From contig JBHEMX010000010.1 in the NCBI GenBank assembly GCA_046262355.1, forward strand, positions 1-52,505: 52,505 nucleotides of DNA, in the 5' to 3' direction. The DNA is from DATADD01 sp046262355. Lineage in GTDB: Bacteria; Actinomycetota; CADDZG01; WHSQ01. The notes under the pieces were generated by a model. That model had not been told where the DNA came from. It did not search any database and worked only from the letters and a program-made list of their open reading frames with translations. Positions 7,158-16,113 of this stretch are shown piece by piece (the stretch's first letter is position 1; every line of letters starts with the position of its first letter). A program made the position numbers and the translations under genes.

Positions 7158-7562
7158 TTACTCGCTCTCCGCCTTGCGCTGCTCGATGGCCTCGGCGAGG
7201 CGCTCGATCACCTCATCGTCCTCTTTCTTCACCCGGTCGACGAAGTAGGCGACCGCGGGGTCGGGGAAGTGGCCGATGAGCCAGTCCACAACCGACTTCA
7301 CGGTCGAACGCGCGTACTGATCGCGGGTCATGATGGGGGTGTAGCGGTGCGCCGAGCGCTCCTCCAAACGTTTGAGGAGCCCTTTGTCAGCCAGCCGCCC
7401 GAGCGTTGTCATGACGGTCGTGTAGGCGATCGGGCGGGTCGACTCGAGCGCCCGGTGCACGTCGCGCACCGTGACGTCGCCTCGGTCCCAGACGACGTCC
7501 ATGATCTCGGCCTCCAGGGGGCCCAGCACCTCGGACAGTGTGTGGTTGCGCCTTGCGGGCAT
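7158..7562 (-). CDS. BlaI/MecI/CopY-family transcriptional repressor (134 aa)
   Basis: The N-terminal winged helix (about residues 8-80) contains LGPLEAEIMDVVWDRGDVTV, then TTVMTTLGRLADKGLLKR, the recognition-helix region of BlaI proteins. The C-terminal part is a short charged dimerisation helix. Family members bind a dyad as dimers and are usually cleaved after signalling by a BlaR1/MecR1 membrane protease. No such protease gene is next to it, so its signal is unknown. It lies between apgM and secG on the same strand, 89 bp after apgM. Regulation of the downstream secG-lipoprotein pair or of itself is conceivable. Confidence 0.87.
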   Translation of the reverse strand: MPARRNHTLSEVLGPLEAEIMDVVWDRGDVTVRDVHRALESTRPIAYTTVMTTLGRLADKGLLKRLEERSAHRYTPIMTRDQYARSTVKSVVDWLIGHFPDPAVAYFVDRVKKEDDEVIERLAEAIEQRKAESE

Positions 7563-7651
7563 GAACGACTCCGATCGGGTGGTGACCGTGATGTTACGCC
7601 GCGCGCAGGCGGCGCCCCGCGACGGCGCTCGGCGCGCCCGAGCAGGGCTTG

Positions 7652-8944
7652 TCAGGCGCGTGCCAGAGCCACGAGGTTGGGCATGATCTCCGGGCCCTTG
7701 AGGTGACCAATCGCGCCCCGGCGCGCGGCTCGCTCGCCGAAGCTCTCGACCCCGTCGGCGGAGACGTTGCCCCCCGCGATCAGAAGCGGGACCGGGGAGT
7801 CCGTGTGTGCTTTGCGAGCGCAGCTCGTGGAGTGATCCGCCGTGACCGTCACCAGGGTCTGGCCGAGATCGAGCCCGTCCAACAGCGGACCGAAGAAGCT
7901 TCCGTCGATGTCCTCGATGCTGGCGATCTTGCCCTCGTGGTCCCCGTCGTGGGCAGGAACGTCGGGTCCCTTGATGTGGATGTAGAGACCGTCATAGCCT
8001 TCGATCGCCTCGAGCGCGAGCGAGGCCCACGCCTCGTACTGCTCGCGCGCCGGCATGCCCGTCGGCGCGTCGACGACGCCCATGCCGGTCAGCTTTGCGA
8101 TGCCGAGCTCGACAGGCATCTCTACGAAGCAACCCATCGCGGGCCCGAATGCCTCCTTGAACGGCACGAGATCGGGAAGTTGGTCTCCCCCATCGCGCGT
8201 GAGGATGAAGTTGCCCGGCAGCTTTCCGCTCGCGGCCCTCCTTCTGTTGACGTCAGACGCGCTGAGCACCTCGAAGGACGCGCCCAGCCACTCGTTCGTG
8301 AGCCGGGCGGCGCGCCGCGCGGCGTCGTCCTGCTCGTGGCCGGCCACCGGCTCGACGTGGACCACGTAGTTGTCGAAGGTCTCCTTCGCCACGCCGAGCG
8401 TTCCCTGTCGCCCATACGCAGGGTCCGAGTTCTCGACCTCGGCCGAAAGGTCGCCCTCGGTGGAGCGCAGCACCAATACGCCGCGATGGCCCACCGTCGC
8501 CCTGAAGTCGAAGTCGGCCCGCGACAGCGACACGTCGCTCCCGATCTCCTCGGCCAGGGCATGGGCCTCATCGGACGTGAGGTCGCGTCCCACGCGGCGG
8601 TCGATGATCGCCCAGCGCTCGCCTTCCTTGTCGACCGTGGCGAAGTTGACGCGATAGGCGAGGTCGCCCTGGGCCACGTCGAGACCGGCTCCGACGGCCT
8701 CGATCGGCCCTCGTCCGGTGTGGTGGCGGTGCGGGTCGTAGCCGAGGATCGCGAAGACGGCGATGTCGGACTCCGGCGCGATCCCCTCACCTACCGTCGT
8801 TACGTAGCCGTTGCGTCCGCGGCGCGCGAGGTCGTCGAGGTGCGGGGTGGCCGCCACCTCCAGCGGGGTCTTGCCGTTCAGCGGCTCGAGGGGATCGTCG
8901 CCCAGGCCGTCGAGGATCACGTACATGATCCGCTTGGGACTCAT
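7652..8944 (-). CDS. apgM: 2,3-bisphosphoglycerate-independent phosphoglycerate mutase, archaeal type
   Basis: Interconverts 3- and 2-phosphoglycerate. The 430-residue protein is an alkaline-phosphatase-superfamily enzyme of the ApgM branch. It shows the N-terminal metal motif IMYVILDGLGDDPLEPLNGK, the Ser nucleophile region GIAPESDIAVFAILGYDP, GRGPIEAVGAG, and C-terminal metal ligands in HIKGPDVPAHDGD and VTADHSTSC. The ATG at 8944 is chosen because it overlaps the tpiA stop (ATGA). The open frame runs further upstream but only through tpiA. It belongs to the pgk-tpiA-apgM operon. The more common bacterial dPGM and GpmI types are unrelated or only distantly related. Confidence 0.94.
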   Translation of the reverse strand: MSPKRIMYVILDGLGDDPLEPLNGKTPLEVAATPHLDDLARRGRNGYVTTVGEGIAPESDIAVFAILGYDPHRHHTGRGPIEAVGAGLDVAQGDLAYRVNFATVDKEGERWAIIDRRVGRDLTSDEAHALAEEIGSDVSLSRADFDFRATVGHRGVLVLRSTEGDLSAEVENSDPAYGRQGTLGVAKETFDNYVVHVEPVAGHEQDDAARRAARLTNEWLGASFEVLSASDVNRRRAASGKLPGNFILTRDGGDQLPDLVPFKEAFGPAMGCFVEMPVELGIAKLTGMGVVDAPTGMPAREQYEAWASLALEAIEGYDGLYIHIKGPDVPAHDGDHEGKIASIEDIDGSFFGPLLDGLDLGQTLVTVTADHSTSCARKAHTDSPVPLLIAGGNVSADGVESFGERAARRGAIGHLKGPEIMPNLVALARA

Positions 8945-9750
8945 CTTCCCCTCCTCGCCGCGCCGGTCGCCTCGGTGCTCACCCCCGTCGCCTTCACGAT
9001 CGCCGCGAACTCTCCGGCATCGAGTGACGCGCCACCCACGAGCGCGCCGTCGACATCCGGCTGGCGCATCAGCGAGGCCGCGTTGCCGGCCTTGACGCTT
9101 CCGCCGTAGAGGATCCGCAGCGCCGCCGCGACGTCGTCGCCCGCGGTCTCGGCCACGACGCGGCGGAGGAACGAGATCGTTGCTTGGGCGTCGTCGGGCG
9201 TCGCCGTCCGGCCCGTTCCGATGGCCCAGATCGGCTCGTAGGCCACCACCGTCGTCCGCACCTGGTCGTTCGTGAGGCCCTTCAGCCCGGCTCGTACCTG
9301 ACGCCGCACCTTGTCCTCCGTGGCGCCGGGTCCACGTTCGGACTCCGTCTCTCCACAGCACATGATCGGCACGATCCCGCTCGAGAAGGCCGCCCTCACC
9401 TTGCGGTTCACGGCGTCGTCGTCCTCGCCGAAGTGCTCTCGTCGCTCGGAGTGTCCGAGGATGACGTAGCGCACGCGCAGCGCCTTGAGCATCCCCGGCG
9501 AGACCTCTCCCGTGAACGCGCCTTCGGCTTCGTGGTACATGTTCTGTGCCCCCAGGCCGAACTCGAGGTGGTCGCTGTCGATCAGCGTCTGGACCGTCCT
9601 CAGCGAGGTGAACGGCGGGCACAGCACGACGTCGAGCCGGTCGAGCGCCCCCCCTCCAAGCTCGTAGCCGAGCTGCTGCACGAGCTTGATCGCCTCGAGA
9701 TGGGTGAGGTTCATCTTCCAGTTGGCGGCCACCAGCGGCCTCCTGCTCAT
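8941..9750 (-). CDS. tpiA: Triosephosphate isomerase
   Basis: Interconverts dihydroxyacetone phosphate and glyceraldehyde 3-phosphate. The 269-residue TIM barrel has AANWKMN with the catalytic Lys, VILGHSERR with the catalytic His, VAYEPIWAIGTG with the catalytic Glu and loop 6, and the phosphate-binding ILYGGSVKAGNA. The tail after residue 255 is slightly long and basic. It overlaps pgk and apgM by 4 bp each (ATGA), so the three are translationally coupled. It also receives the dihydroxyacetone phosphate made by the Glp and Dha genes at 38.5-49 kb. Confidence 0.97.
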   Translation of the reverse strand: MSRRPLVAANWKMNLTHLEAIKLVQQLGYELGGGALDRLDVVLCPPFTSLRTVQTLIDSDHLEFGLGAQNMYHEAEGAFTGEVSPGMLKALRVRYVILGHSERREHFGEDDDAVNRKVRAAFSSGIVPIMCCGETESERGPGATEDKVRRQVRAGLKGLTNDQVRTTVVAYEPIWAIGTGRTATPDDAQATISFLRRVVAETAGDDVAAALRILYGGSVKAGNAASLMRQPDVDGALVGGASLDAGEFAAIVKATGVSTEATGAARRGR

Positions 9751-10958
9751 GTGCTCCCCCTTCGCCTCAGTACGGCGACGCCGGGCAGGTCCTTGCCCTC
9801 CAGGAACTCGAGCGACGCGCCTCCACCGGTGGACAGGTGCACCACGGCATCGGTGAGATCCAGCGCCGCGAGTGCTGCCGCGGAATCACCGCCGCCGGCA
9901 ACGGTGTATGCGCCGGCGCGCGTTGCCGCGGCGATCGCCTTGGCAACGGCGCGCGTGCCGTGCGAGAAGGCCTCGATCTCGAAGATGCCCATGGGTCCGT
10001 TCCACACGACCGTACGGGCGTTGCTGATCGCATGAGAGAACACCTCGCTCGAACCAGGCCCGATGTCCACGCCCATGCGGTCGCCGATGTCCGAGAGGTC
10101 GACAGTTGAGTGATCGGAGTCCTCCCGCGGCTCGTCGGCGACCACCACGTCGGTCGGCAACAAGACGTCGACCCCGTTGTCGCGTGCCCGATCAAGGACC
10201 TCTCCGACCTCGCCGATCCTGTCGCGCTCCACGAGAGAGCGGCCGACGTCCTCGCCCTGCGCCGCGAGCAGCGTGAACGCCATCGCGCCTCCGACGCAGA
10301 TGGACTGCACTCGAGACAGCAGGTGGTCGAGAACACCGAGCTTGTCGGACACCTTCACGCCGCCGAGCACGGCGACGAACGGCTCCTCGGGCGCTTGCAG
10401 CAGGCGCCCGAGTCGCTCGACCTCTTCGGTGAGAAGTACGCCCGCGGCGATAGCGGCCGCGCGTTCGGGCACTCCCACGATCGACGCATGCGCGCGATGT
10501 GATGCGCCGAAGGCGTCGTTGACGTAGGCATCCGCCAGGGCGGCGAGAGCTCCGGCGAAGCCAGCCTCGTTCGCTTCCTCGCCGGGATCGAAGCGGAGGT
10601 TCTCCAGCAGCACGACGGCGGCCTCGGAGGAGCACGCCGCGCGCGCTCGTTCCCCTGCGATGTCTTCGAGGATCATGACGTCTCGCTCCAGCAGCTCGCC
10701 CAGCCGGCGGCCGACGGGCGCCAGGCGCAGGTCCTCGACAACCTTGCCCTTGGGGCGCCCGAGATGGGAGCAGATCGCGAGACGACCGCCTCGCTCGAGC
10801 AGCTCTCGCAGCGTCGGCAGAGAGGCACGGATGCGGAGGTCGTCCTCGATGCGACCGTTCGACAGCGGGACGTTGAGATCGCAGCGCACGAGGACACGCC
10901 GTCCCTCGACGTCGAGGTCCTCGATCCGAGGAAGCGTCGACGCGCCTCCGTGGATCAC
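9747..10958 (-). CDS. pgk: Phosphoglycerate kinase
   Basis: Transfers phosphate from 1,3-bisphosphoglycerate to ADP. At 403 residues it is full length. N-terminal substrate motifs are VLVRCDLNVPLSNGRI and ICSHLGRPKG; the nucleotide side has VLGGVKVSDKLGVLDHL, WNGPMGIFE and the final GGGDSAAAL and STGGGASLEFLEG segments. The start (ATG 10958) gives a short extra N-terminus (about 10 residues). It overlaps tpiA by 4 bp and is separated from gap by 409 bp holding a hairpin, so it probably has its own promoter. Confidence 0.97.
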   Translation of the reverse strand: MIHGGASTLPRIEDLDVEGRRVLVRCDLNVPLSNGRIEDDLRIRASLPTLRELLERGGRLAICSHLGRPKGKVVEDLRLAPVGRRLGELLERDVMILEDIAGERARAACSSEAAVVLLENLRFDPGEEANEAGFAGALAALADAYVNDAFGASHRAHASIVGVPERAAAIAAGVLLTEEVERLGRLLQAPEEPFVAVLGGVKVSDKLGVLDHLLSRVQSICVGGAMAFTLLAAQGEDVGRSLVERDRIGEVGEVLDRARDNGVDVLLPTDVVVADEPREDSDHSTVDLSDIGDRMGVDIGPGSSEVFSHAISNARTVVWNGPMGIFEIEAFSHGTRAVAKAIAAATRAGAYTVAGGGDSAAALAALDLTDAVVHLSTGGGASLEFLEGKDLPGVAVLRRRGST

Positions 10959-10995
10959 TCAGGTCTCCTCTCTCACGCGCGTCCGGGCGCGGCCG

Positions 10996-11001
10996 AGCAT
11001 A
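10996..11001 (-). promoter_or_regulatory. Possible -10 box of the pgk operon
   Basis: TATGCT on the minus strand, about 38 bp upstream of the pgk start. No clear -35 element is present at 16-18 bp. Support is the hexamer plus the break in the operon created by the hairpin behind gap. Confidence 0.3.
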
Positions 11002-11242
11002 GTCGCGGCGCTCTCGGTCCCCTCGAATTATCGGCGGTGTAGCTCACGGGGCCTTTAGGTGCCAGATCAGAGCGAAGGGCAAGCCGTCCAGGGCCACGGC
11101 GGTCGCCTCCGGGATCGCTCATTGCTGCAGGTAGGTAACTGGCTCACCCGCCACCGTTCAGACATGGATACAAGATAGGGCCCGTCCGCTTCCTCCAGAT
11201 GGTTCACTCATCGCCTTAGGAGAGCGTGGAGGCTACGTTTGA

Positions 11243-11273
11243 CCCTCCACCGTCGGTGAGCGGCGGTGGAGGG
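11243..11273 (-). terminator. Hairpin downstream of gap
   Basis: A perfect 10-bp stem ccctccaccg/cggtggaggg (11243-11252 with 11264-11273) around an 11-base loop, about 95 bp past the gap stop. No U-tract follows on the minus strand, as is common for actinobacterial terminators. It could instead protect the mRNA 3' end. Confidence 0.5.
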
Positions 11274-11367
11274 ACTCTGGTCGATGATCGGCGCGTTGTC
11301 GGCGGCTAGTCATTTCGTAGAGGACCGCACGGCATTCCGCGGCGCTACTCATGCCAACCGTCGGAGG

Positions 11368-12378
11368 TCACAGCTTGCTTGCGACCAGCTCCGTCACGTC
11401 GACGAGGCGGTTCGAATAGCCCCATTCGTTGTCGTACCAGCCGAGCACCTTGACGAAGTTGCCGTTCGCCATGGTCGAGAGGCTGTCGAACACGCACGAG
11501 TAAGGGTTCCCGACGATGTCGGACGACACGATCGGATCCTCCGTGTACTCGAGGATCCCCTTCATGCGCGCCGACTGCGATGCCTCCCTGAACGCGTTGT
11601 TGACCTCTTCGGCCGTGACGTCGGAACCAACGATGCAGACGAGATCCGTGATCGAGCCGTCGGCAACCGGGACCCGCAACGCGAGCCCGTCGAGTCTGCC
11701 CTTGAGCTCGGGCATGGGAAGCGACGCCGCCTTGGCAGCGCCGGTCGAGGTCGGGATGATGTTTATCGCCGCAGCGCGCGCCCGCCGGAGATCGCTGTGC
11801 GGGAGGTCGAGCGTGCGCTGATCGTTCGTGTACGCGTGACATGTCGTCATGAAGCCACGGTCGATCCCCCAGTTGTCCTGGAGCACCTTCGCCAGTGGAA
11901 CAACGCAGTTCGTCGTGCAAGACGCATTCGAGATCACGGTGTGTTGCGACGGATCGTAGCGATCGTCGTTCACTCCCATCACGATCGTGATGTCTTCTTC
12001 CTTGGCGGGAGCCGAGATGATGACCTTGCGCGCGCCCCCTTGCTTCACGTGTTTCAGAGCATCCTGGGCCTTCGTGAAGAAGCCGGTGGCCTCGATCACC
12101 ACGTCGACGCCGAGATCGTCCCACGCCAGTGCGGCGGGGTCCTTCTCGGACAGGACCTTGACGTCCACGCCGTCGACCGAGAAGCCGTCGTCGGTGACCT
12201 TGACCTCTTCCTCGAGCCGGCCGAGCACCGAGTCGTACTTGAGCAGGTGCGCAAGCGTGCCGGGATCGGTGATGTCGTTCACCGCCACCACCTCGAGCTG
12301 CGAGCCCTTGGATCGGAGCGCCCGAAAGAAGTTGCGCCCGATACGGCCGAAGCCGTTGATGCCTATGCGAGTTGCCAT
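11368..12378 (-). CDS. gap: Glyceraldehyde-3-phosphate dehydrogenase, type I
   Basis: Oxidises glyceraldehyde 3-phosphate to 1,3-bisphosphoglycerate with NAD. The 336-residue protein has the Rossmann start IGINGFGRIGRNFFRAL, the catalytic NASCTTNCVVPLAKVL with its Cys, the catalytic-His strand DRGFMTTCHAYTNDQ, and the end WYDNEWGYSNRLVD. The ATG at 12378 follows a GAGGAGGG site. Its upstream neighbour is yvcK; in most actinobacteria whiA lies between them, and it is absent here. Confidence 0.97.
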   Translation of the reverse strand: MATRIGINGFGRIGRNFFRALRSKGSQLEVVAVNDITDPGTLAHLLKYDSVLGRLEEEVKVTDDGFSVDGVDVKVLSEKDPAALAWDDLGVDVVIEATGFFTKAQDALKHVKQGGARKVIISAPAKEEDITIVMGVNDDRYDPSQHTVISNASCTTNCVVPLAKVLQDNWGIDRGFMTTCHAYTNDQRTLDLPHSDLRRARAAAINIIPTSTGAAKAASLPMPELKGRLDGLALRVPVADGSITDLVCIVGSDVTAEEVNNAFREASQSARMKGILEYTEDPIVSSDIVGNPYSCVFDSLSTMANGNFVKVLGWYDNEWGYSNRLVDVTELVASKL

Positions 12379-12456
12379 CCTCGATCCCTCCTCGGGGGAG
12401 CGCCGGCTGATGCGCCAATCCTATGCGCGGGGGGTTGGGGGCCGACGCGGCGCCGC

Positions 12457-13286
12457 TCAACCCAGCGAGCCGAGCAAGAGCCCGAGCCGCTCCGGATCGT
12501 GCGCGCCCGACGGGGACGCCACGTCGGCCTCCACCACCTCGATAGCGCGGAGGCTCAACGCATCTCGATCCACCGCCACCCCGCCGTCCGGGAGCTCAGG
12601 CGACTGCACGACGATCACATCCACGGGGTCGCTACCTATGTGAGCCAGAAGCGCGTCGAGGTGTGCGGCCGCATCGAGGCCTTCGGTCTCGCCCGACTGC
12701 ATGCGCGTGTTGCACACGAACACGCGCTGCGCCTGCGTCGCGCGCAGAGCACTGCCGATGCCCGGGACGATCAGTGTCGCGATGAGGCTCGTGAAGAGGC
12801 TCCCTGGGCCGAGCACTACCTGATCCGCGCCGAGGATCGCCTCGACCGCCTGCGGCTGCGCGGCCGGATCCGGCGGCTCGAGATGAACCGCCTGTATCGC
12901 CGCAGCCGTATGCGCCACCGCTACCTGTCCCTTGATCACGCCCCCGTCGACCTGACCGACCAGACTCACGAGCTCCGTGCTCGCGGGGAGGACGCGACCG
13001 CGCGCGCCGACGAGGCGCCCCGCGTGCTCCACCGCTGCGGCGAAGTCACCGGAATCCTCGGCGAGCGCTGCTGGAAGAGGCGGGCCAGTTCGCTTTCGTC
13101 GGCCAGCGCAACGAGGCAGTTGCGCAGGTCACCCGGCGGAGGGATCCCGAGGCCGCGCGTGAGCCGGCCGGAAGAGCCCCCGTCGTCGGCCACCGTGACG
13201 ACCGCGCTGATGTCGTCCGCGTAGTGGCGCGCCGCGGCCAGGGTGACGGCGGGCCCGTGGCCGCCGCCGATGCCCGTGACCCTCAC
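12457..13286 (-). pseudogene. yvcK: YvcK/CofD-like gluconeogenesis factor gene, interrupted by an out-of-frame internal deletion
   Basis: YvcK proteins are needed for growth on gluconeogenic carbon sources and for cell-wall homeostasis, and bind UDP-sugars. The GTG at 13286 overlaps the rapZ stop (GTGA) and starts TGIGGGHGPAVTLAA, then VVTVADDGGSSGRLTRGLG and DLRNCLVALADESELARLFQ. At about 13058-13075 the frame changes to ALAEDSGDFAAAVEHAGRLV, and the rest is normal to GPGSLFTSLIATLIVPGI and the TAG at 12457. The segment normally between these parts, including the conserved His-Ser/Ala-x-Gly-Asn box (about 20-25 residues), is missing. The gene length is not a multiple of three. Either a real deletion or an assembly fault; all other residues look conserved. 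Confidence 0.8.
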
Positions 13287-14176
13287 GTCGAGCCCGGGCG
13301 CCGTACGTCGCGATGGATGACCTTGACCGCGAACCCCTTGTCGGTGATGAAACCCCCGATCTCCTCGGCAAGCACGACCGAGCGATGCCGCCCTCCTGTG
13401 CACCCGATCGCGACGGTTAGGTAGTGGCGTCCCTCCTCCTGGAAGCCGGGCAGCCACAGAGAGAAGAGGTCGCGCGCGCGCGTCAGGAAGTCGCCGGAGC
13501 CGTCCTGGTCCAGGACGTAGTCGCGCACGGGGCCTTCGAGACCCGTGAGCTCCCTGAGCCCCTCGACCCAGTGGGGGTTGGGCAGGAAGCGCACGTCGAG
13601 AACGATGTCCGCGTCCAGCGGGAGGCCGTACTTGTAGCCGAAGGAGATGACGGTCGTCTTGAGTCCCTCGCTCAGGGCGCCGCCCTCGAAGTATGCGCCG
13701 ATGCGCGTCCTCAGCGCGCGCACAGAGAGATCGGAGGTATCGAGGATCAGATCGGCTCCGTCGCGGAACGGGCGCATGAGCTCACGTTCGCGTTGTATCC
13801 CGATCGCGACCCTGTCGTCCGTCGCCAGGGGGTGTCGCCGGCGCGTCGCCTCGAAGCGCCGCACGAGCGCATCGTCGGACGCCTCGAGGAACACGAGCCG
13901 GTAGTTGCACACCTCGCGCCGCAGCTTGTCCAACTCGGTCGCCGCCTCGTTGAAGAAGATGCCGCCGCGCGCGTCGATCACCAGCGCCATGCGGCGTATC
14001 TCGTTGCCGGGAGCGAGCGCCAGCGACAACATCTTTCCGATCAGAGCCGGAGGGAGATTGTCGATGACGAACCAACCGAGATCCTCGAGAACCTTTGCCG
14101 CCTCCGAGCGACCGGCGCCGGAGAGCCCGCTGATCACCGTCACGTCGACCTCGCGGGCACGGGTGCGGATCGTCAC
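13283..14176 (-). CDS. rapZ: RNase adapter / nucleotide-binding protein RapZ (YvcJ family)
   Basis: A 297-residue P-loop protein. The Walker A-like ISGLSGAGRSEAAKVLEDLG with FVIDNLPP is at the N-terminus, and the C-terminal signature SFGYKYGLPLDADIVLDVRF with GCTGGRHRSV follows. In E. coli RapZ senses glucosamine-6-phosphate and guides RNase E to the sRNA GlmZ; in Gram-positives the YvcJ role is less clear. The Walker Lys is Arg, a form I know from other actinobacterial members. It overlaps uvrC (ATGA) and yvcK (GTGA), so the three are coupled. Confidence 0.95.
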   Translation of the reverse strand: MTIRTRAREVDVTVISGLSGAGRSEAAKVLEDLGWFVIDNLPPALIGKMLSLALAPGNEIRRMALVIDARGGIFFNEAATELDKLRREVCNYRLVFLEASDDALVRRFEATRRRHPLATDDRVAIGIQRERELMRPFRDGADLILDTSDLSVRALRTRIGAYFEGGALSEGLKTTVISFGYKYGLPLDADIVLDVRFLPNPHWVEGLRELTGLEGPVRDYVLDQDGSGDFLTRARDLFSLWLPGFQEEGRHYLTVAIGCTGGRHRSVVLAEEIGGFITDKGFAVKVIHRDVRRPGST

Positions 14177-16113
14177 GACGCCTCCCTTCGCTTCCCTGTG
14201 ACGATCCCCGGCTCTTCGCTCTCGGCGGGATGCAGCGCCTCGTACACGCGGTCGGCGACCGTCGGAGGCAGTCCGTCAACCGCGCGCAGCTCCTCGCGCG
14301 ACGCTGCCCGCATCCTCTTGACGGACCCGAAGCGCTTGACGAGCTTCTTGCGCCGCTCCGCGCCGAATCCCGGGATGCCGTCCAGAACCGACTGCGTCAT
14401 CTTCTTGCCGCGTCTCATGCGGTGGTAGGTGACCGCGAAGCGGTGCGCCTCGTCGCGGATCTGCTGCAGGAGGTACAGGGCCTCCGACGATCTCGGGATC
14501 TCGATAGGATCCTGCCGCCCGGGCACGAACACCTCTTCCATCCGTTTGGCCAGTGAGATCGTGGACACGGTCACGCCGAGCTCCGCCATCACCTCCGCCG
14601 TTCGGTTGAGCTGCCCCTTGCCTCCGTCGATAACGACGAGGTGTGGTGGATAGGCGAAGCGCCGCGGCTTGCCGTCGTCACCCCGTGCATCGGCGCTCTC
14701 CTGGGCAAGCCGCGCGAAGCGGCGGCGGATCACCTCACCCATCATCGCCACGTCGTCCGGTCCTTGCGCCCACTTGATCGCGAAACGCCGATAGTCCGAG
14801 CGCTTCGGGAGCCCGTCCTCGAACACGACCATCGAACCGACCGCCTCGGTAGGTCCCGTGTTGGAGATGTCGAAGCACTCGATGCGCAGCGGAGCCTCGT
14901 CCATCCCCAGAGCCTCCTGCAGCTCGCGCAGCTGACGCGAGCGCGCGTTGAAGTCGCTCGCGCGCTTGAGACGATGTTGCTGGAACGCCTCGCGCGCATT
15001 CTCCCTGACCGTCTCGAGCAGCGAGCGTTTCTCGCCGCGGTGCGGAACCTTGATCGTCACCGCGCTGCCGCGCAGCCCCGTGAGCCACCGCTGAAGCAGC
15101 TCCTCGTCGGCCGGCGCCACAGGGACGTAGACGTGCTTGGGCACCTCGGATTCGGCATACAGGCGCTCCACGAAACGAGCCACGAGCTCCGGAGTGGCAA
15201 GGTCCTCGACCTTGTCCACGACGAACCCCTTGCGCCCGGTCACACGACCTCGGCGCACGAAGAAGACCTGGAAAGCGGCCTCGAGATCGTCTTCCACGAA
15301 CGCGATGAAGTCCATCTCCCGCTGTTCGGAGGTCACCATCTGCTGGCGCTCTATGGCTTTGCGTACATTGTCGAGCTGGTCGCGCAGCTTCGCCGCGATC
15401 TCGTACTCGCGACGATCTGCTGCATCTCTCATCGCCGTATCGAGACGAGCGAGGACCGGCTTGGTGTTGCCGTCCAGGAAGTCGCACAGCTCGAGCACGA
15501 TGCGGCGATGGCCCTCTGCGTCGATCGCGCCTACGCACGGCCCCGAGCAGCGTTCGATGTGGAACAGCAGACACGGCCGACCTCGTCGGCGACAACGGTC
15601 GAACACTCCCTGCGAGCAGGTTCGCATCGGGAAGGTCCGAAGGAGAAGGTCGAGCGTGTCGCGGATCGCGTAGGCGTGAGCGAAGGGGCCGTAGTACCTG
15701 ACGCCCTTGCGCTTCGTGCCTCGCATCACGCGCGCTCGAGGGAACTCCTCGTCCAGCGTTATGGCCAAGTAGGGATAGCTCTTGTCGTCGCGATAGCGGA
15801 CGTTGTAGCGCGGACGATGTTGCTTGATGAGGTTGAGCTCGAGATGAAGCGCCTCGACCTCGCTGTCGGTCACGATCCATTCGACCGACGCCGCGGCCTC
15901 GACCATGGCGCGCGTGCGCGCATGCAGCTCTGGTCCGAAATAGTTCGACAGGCGGCTGCGCAGCACCTTCGCCTTTCCGACGTAGATGACGCGTCCCGTC
16001 TTGTCGCCGAACAGATAAACGCCGGGCGCCGCAGGGATCGTCCCCGCGCGCGGGCGCTGGAGCATTCCCGCCGAAGTCATACCCATATTGTCTGCCGCGC
16101 GGCGGCTCCCCAT
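14173..16113 (-). CDS. uvrC: Excinuclease ABC subunit C
   Basis: Makes both incisions in UvrABC nucleotide excision repair. The full-length protein (646 residues from ATG 16113) has an N-terminal GIY-YIG nuclease (PGVYLFGDKTGRVIYVGKAK), a Cys-rich region (RTCSQGVFDRCRRRGRPCL), a UVR motif around residue 215, the RNase H-like nuclease (IECFDISNTGPTEAVGSMVV) and a C-terminal helix-hairpin-helix pair (LDGIPGFGAERRKKL). In-frame ATGs at 16083, 16077 and 16062 could be the true start; none has a clear ribosome site. It follows trmD by 10 bp. Confidence 0.95.
   Translation of the reverse strand: MGSRRAADNMGMTSAGMLQRPRAGTIPAAPGVYLFGDKTGRVIYVGKAKVLRSRLSNYFGPELHARTRAMVEAAASVEWIVTDSEVEALHLELNLIKQHRPRYNVRYRDDKSYPYLAITLDEEFPRARVMRGTKRKGVRYYGPFAHAYAIRDTLDLLLRTFPMRTCSQGVFDRCRRRGRPCLLFHIERCSGPCVGAIDAEGHRRIVLELCDFLDGNTKPVLARLDTAMRDAADRREYEIAAKLRDQLDNVRKAIERQQMVTSEQREMDFIAFVEDDLEAAFQVFFVRRGRVTGRKGFVVDKVEDLATPELVARFVERLYAESEVPKHVYVPVAPADEELLQRWLTGLRGSAVTIKVPHRGEKRSLLETVRENAREAFQQHRLKRASDFNARSRQLRELQEALGMDEAPLRIECFDISNTGPTEAVGSMVVFEDGLPKRSDYRRFAIKWAQGPDDVAMMGEVIRRRFARLAQESADARGDDGKPRRFAYPPHLVVIDGGKGQLNRTAEVMAELGVTVSTISLAKRMEEVFVPGRQDPIEIPRSSEALYLLQQIRDEAHRFAVTYHRMRRGKKMTQSVLDGIPGFGAERRKKLVKRFGSVKRMRAASREELRAVDGLPPTVADRVYEALHPAESEEPGIVTGKRREAS

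Larger units (their letters stand above)
10959..11367. other. Intergenic region between gap and pgk
   Basis: No convincing gene is seen in these 409 bases. They contain a strong hairpin downstream of gap (11243-11273) and a possible -10 box for pgk (10996-11001). The middle part (11040-11240) shows no repeat, riboswitch-like fold or open frame that I can support. Confidence 0.5.

Noticed and set aside
7652..9622. A 656-residue fused protein across tpiA and apgM
   Set aside because: The extra N-terminal codons are the shadow of tpiA. The natural start is the ATG at 8944 overlapping the tpiA stop.
10959..11367. A riboswitch or small RNA in the gap-pgk spacer
   Set aside because: Only one hairpin and a weak -10 box are visible. 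No known riboswitch core could be recognised by eye.
11266..13224. Plus-strand open frame of 652 codons
   Set aside because: Antisense to gap and yvcK, with no domain of its own.
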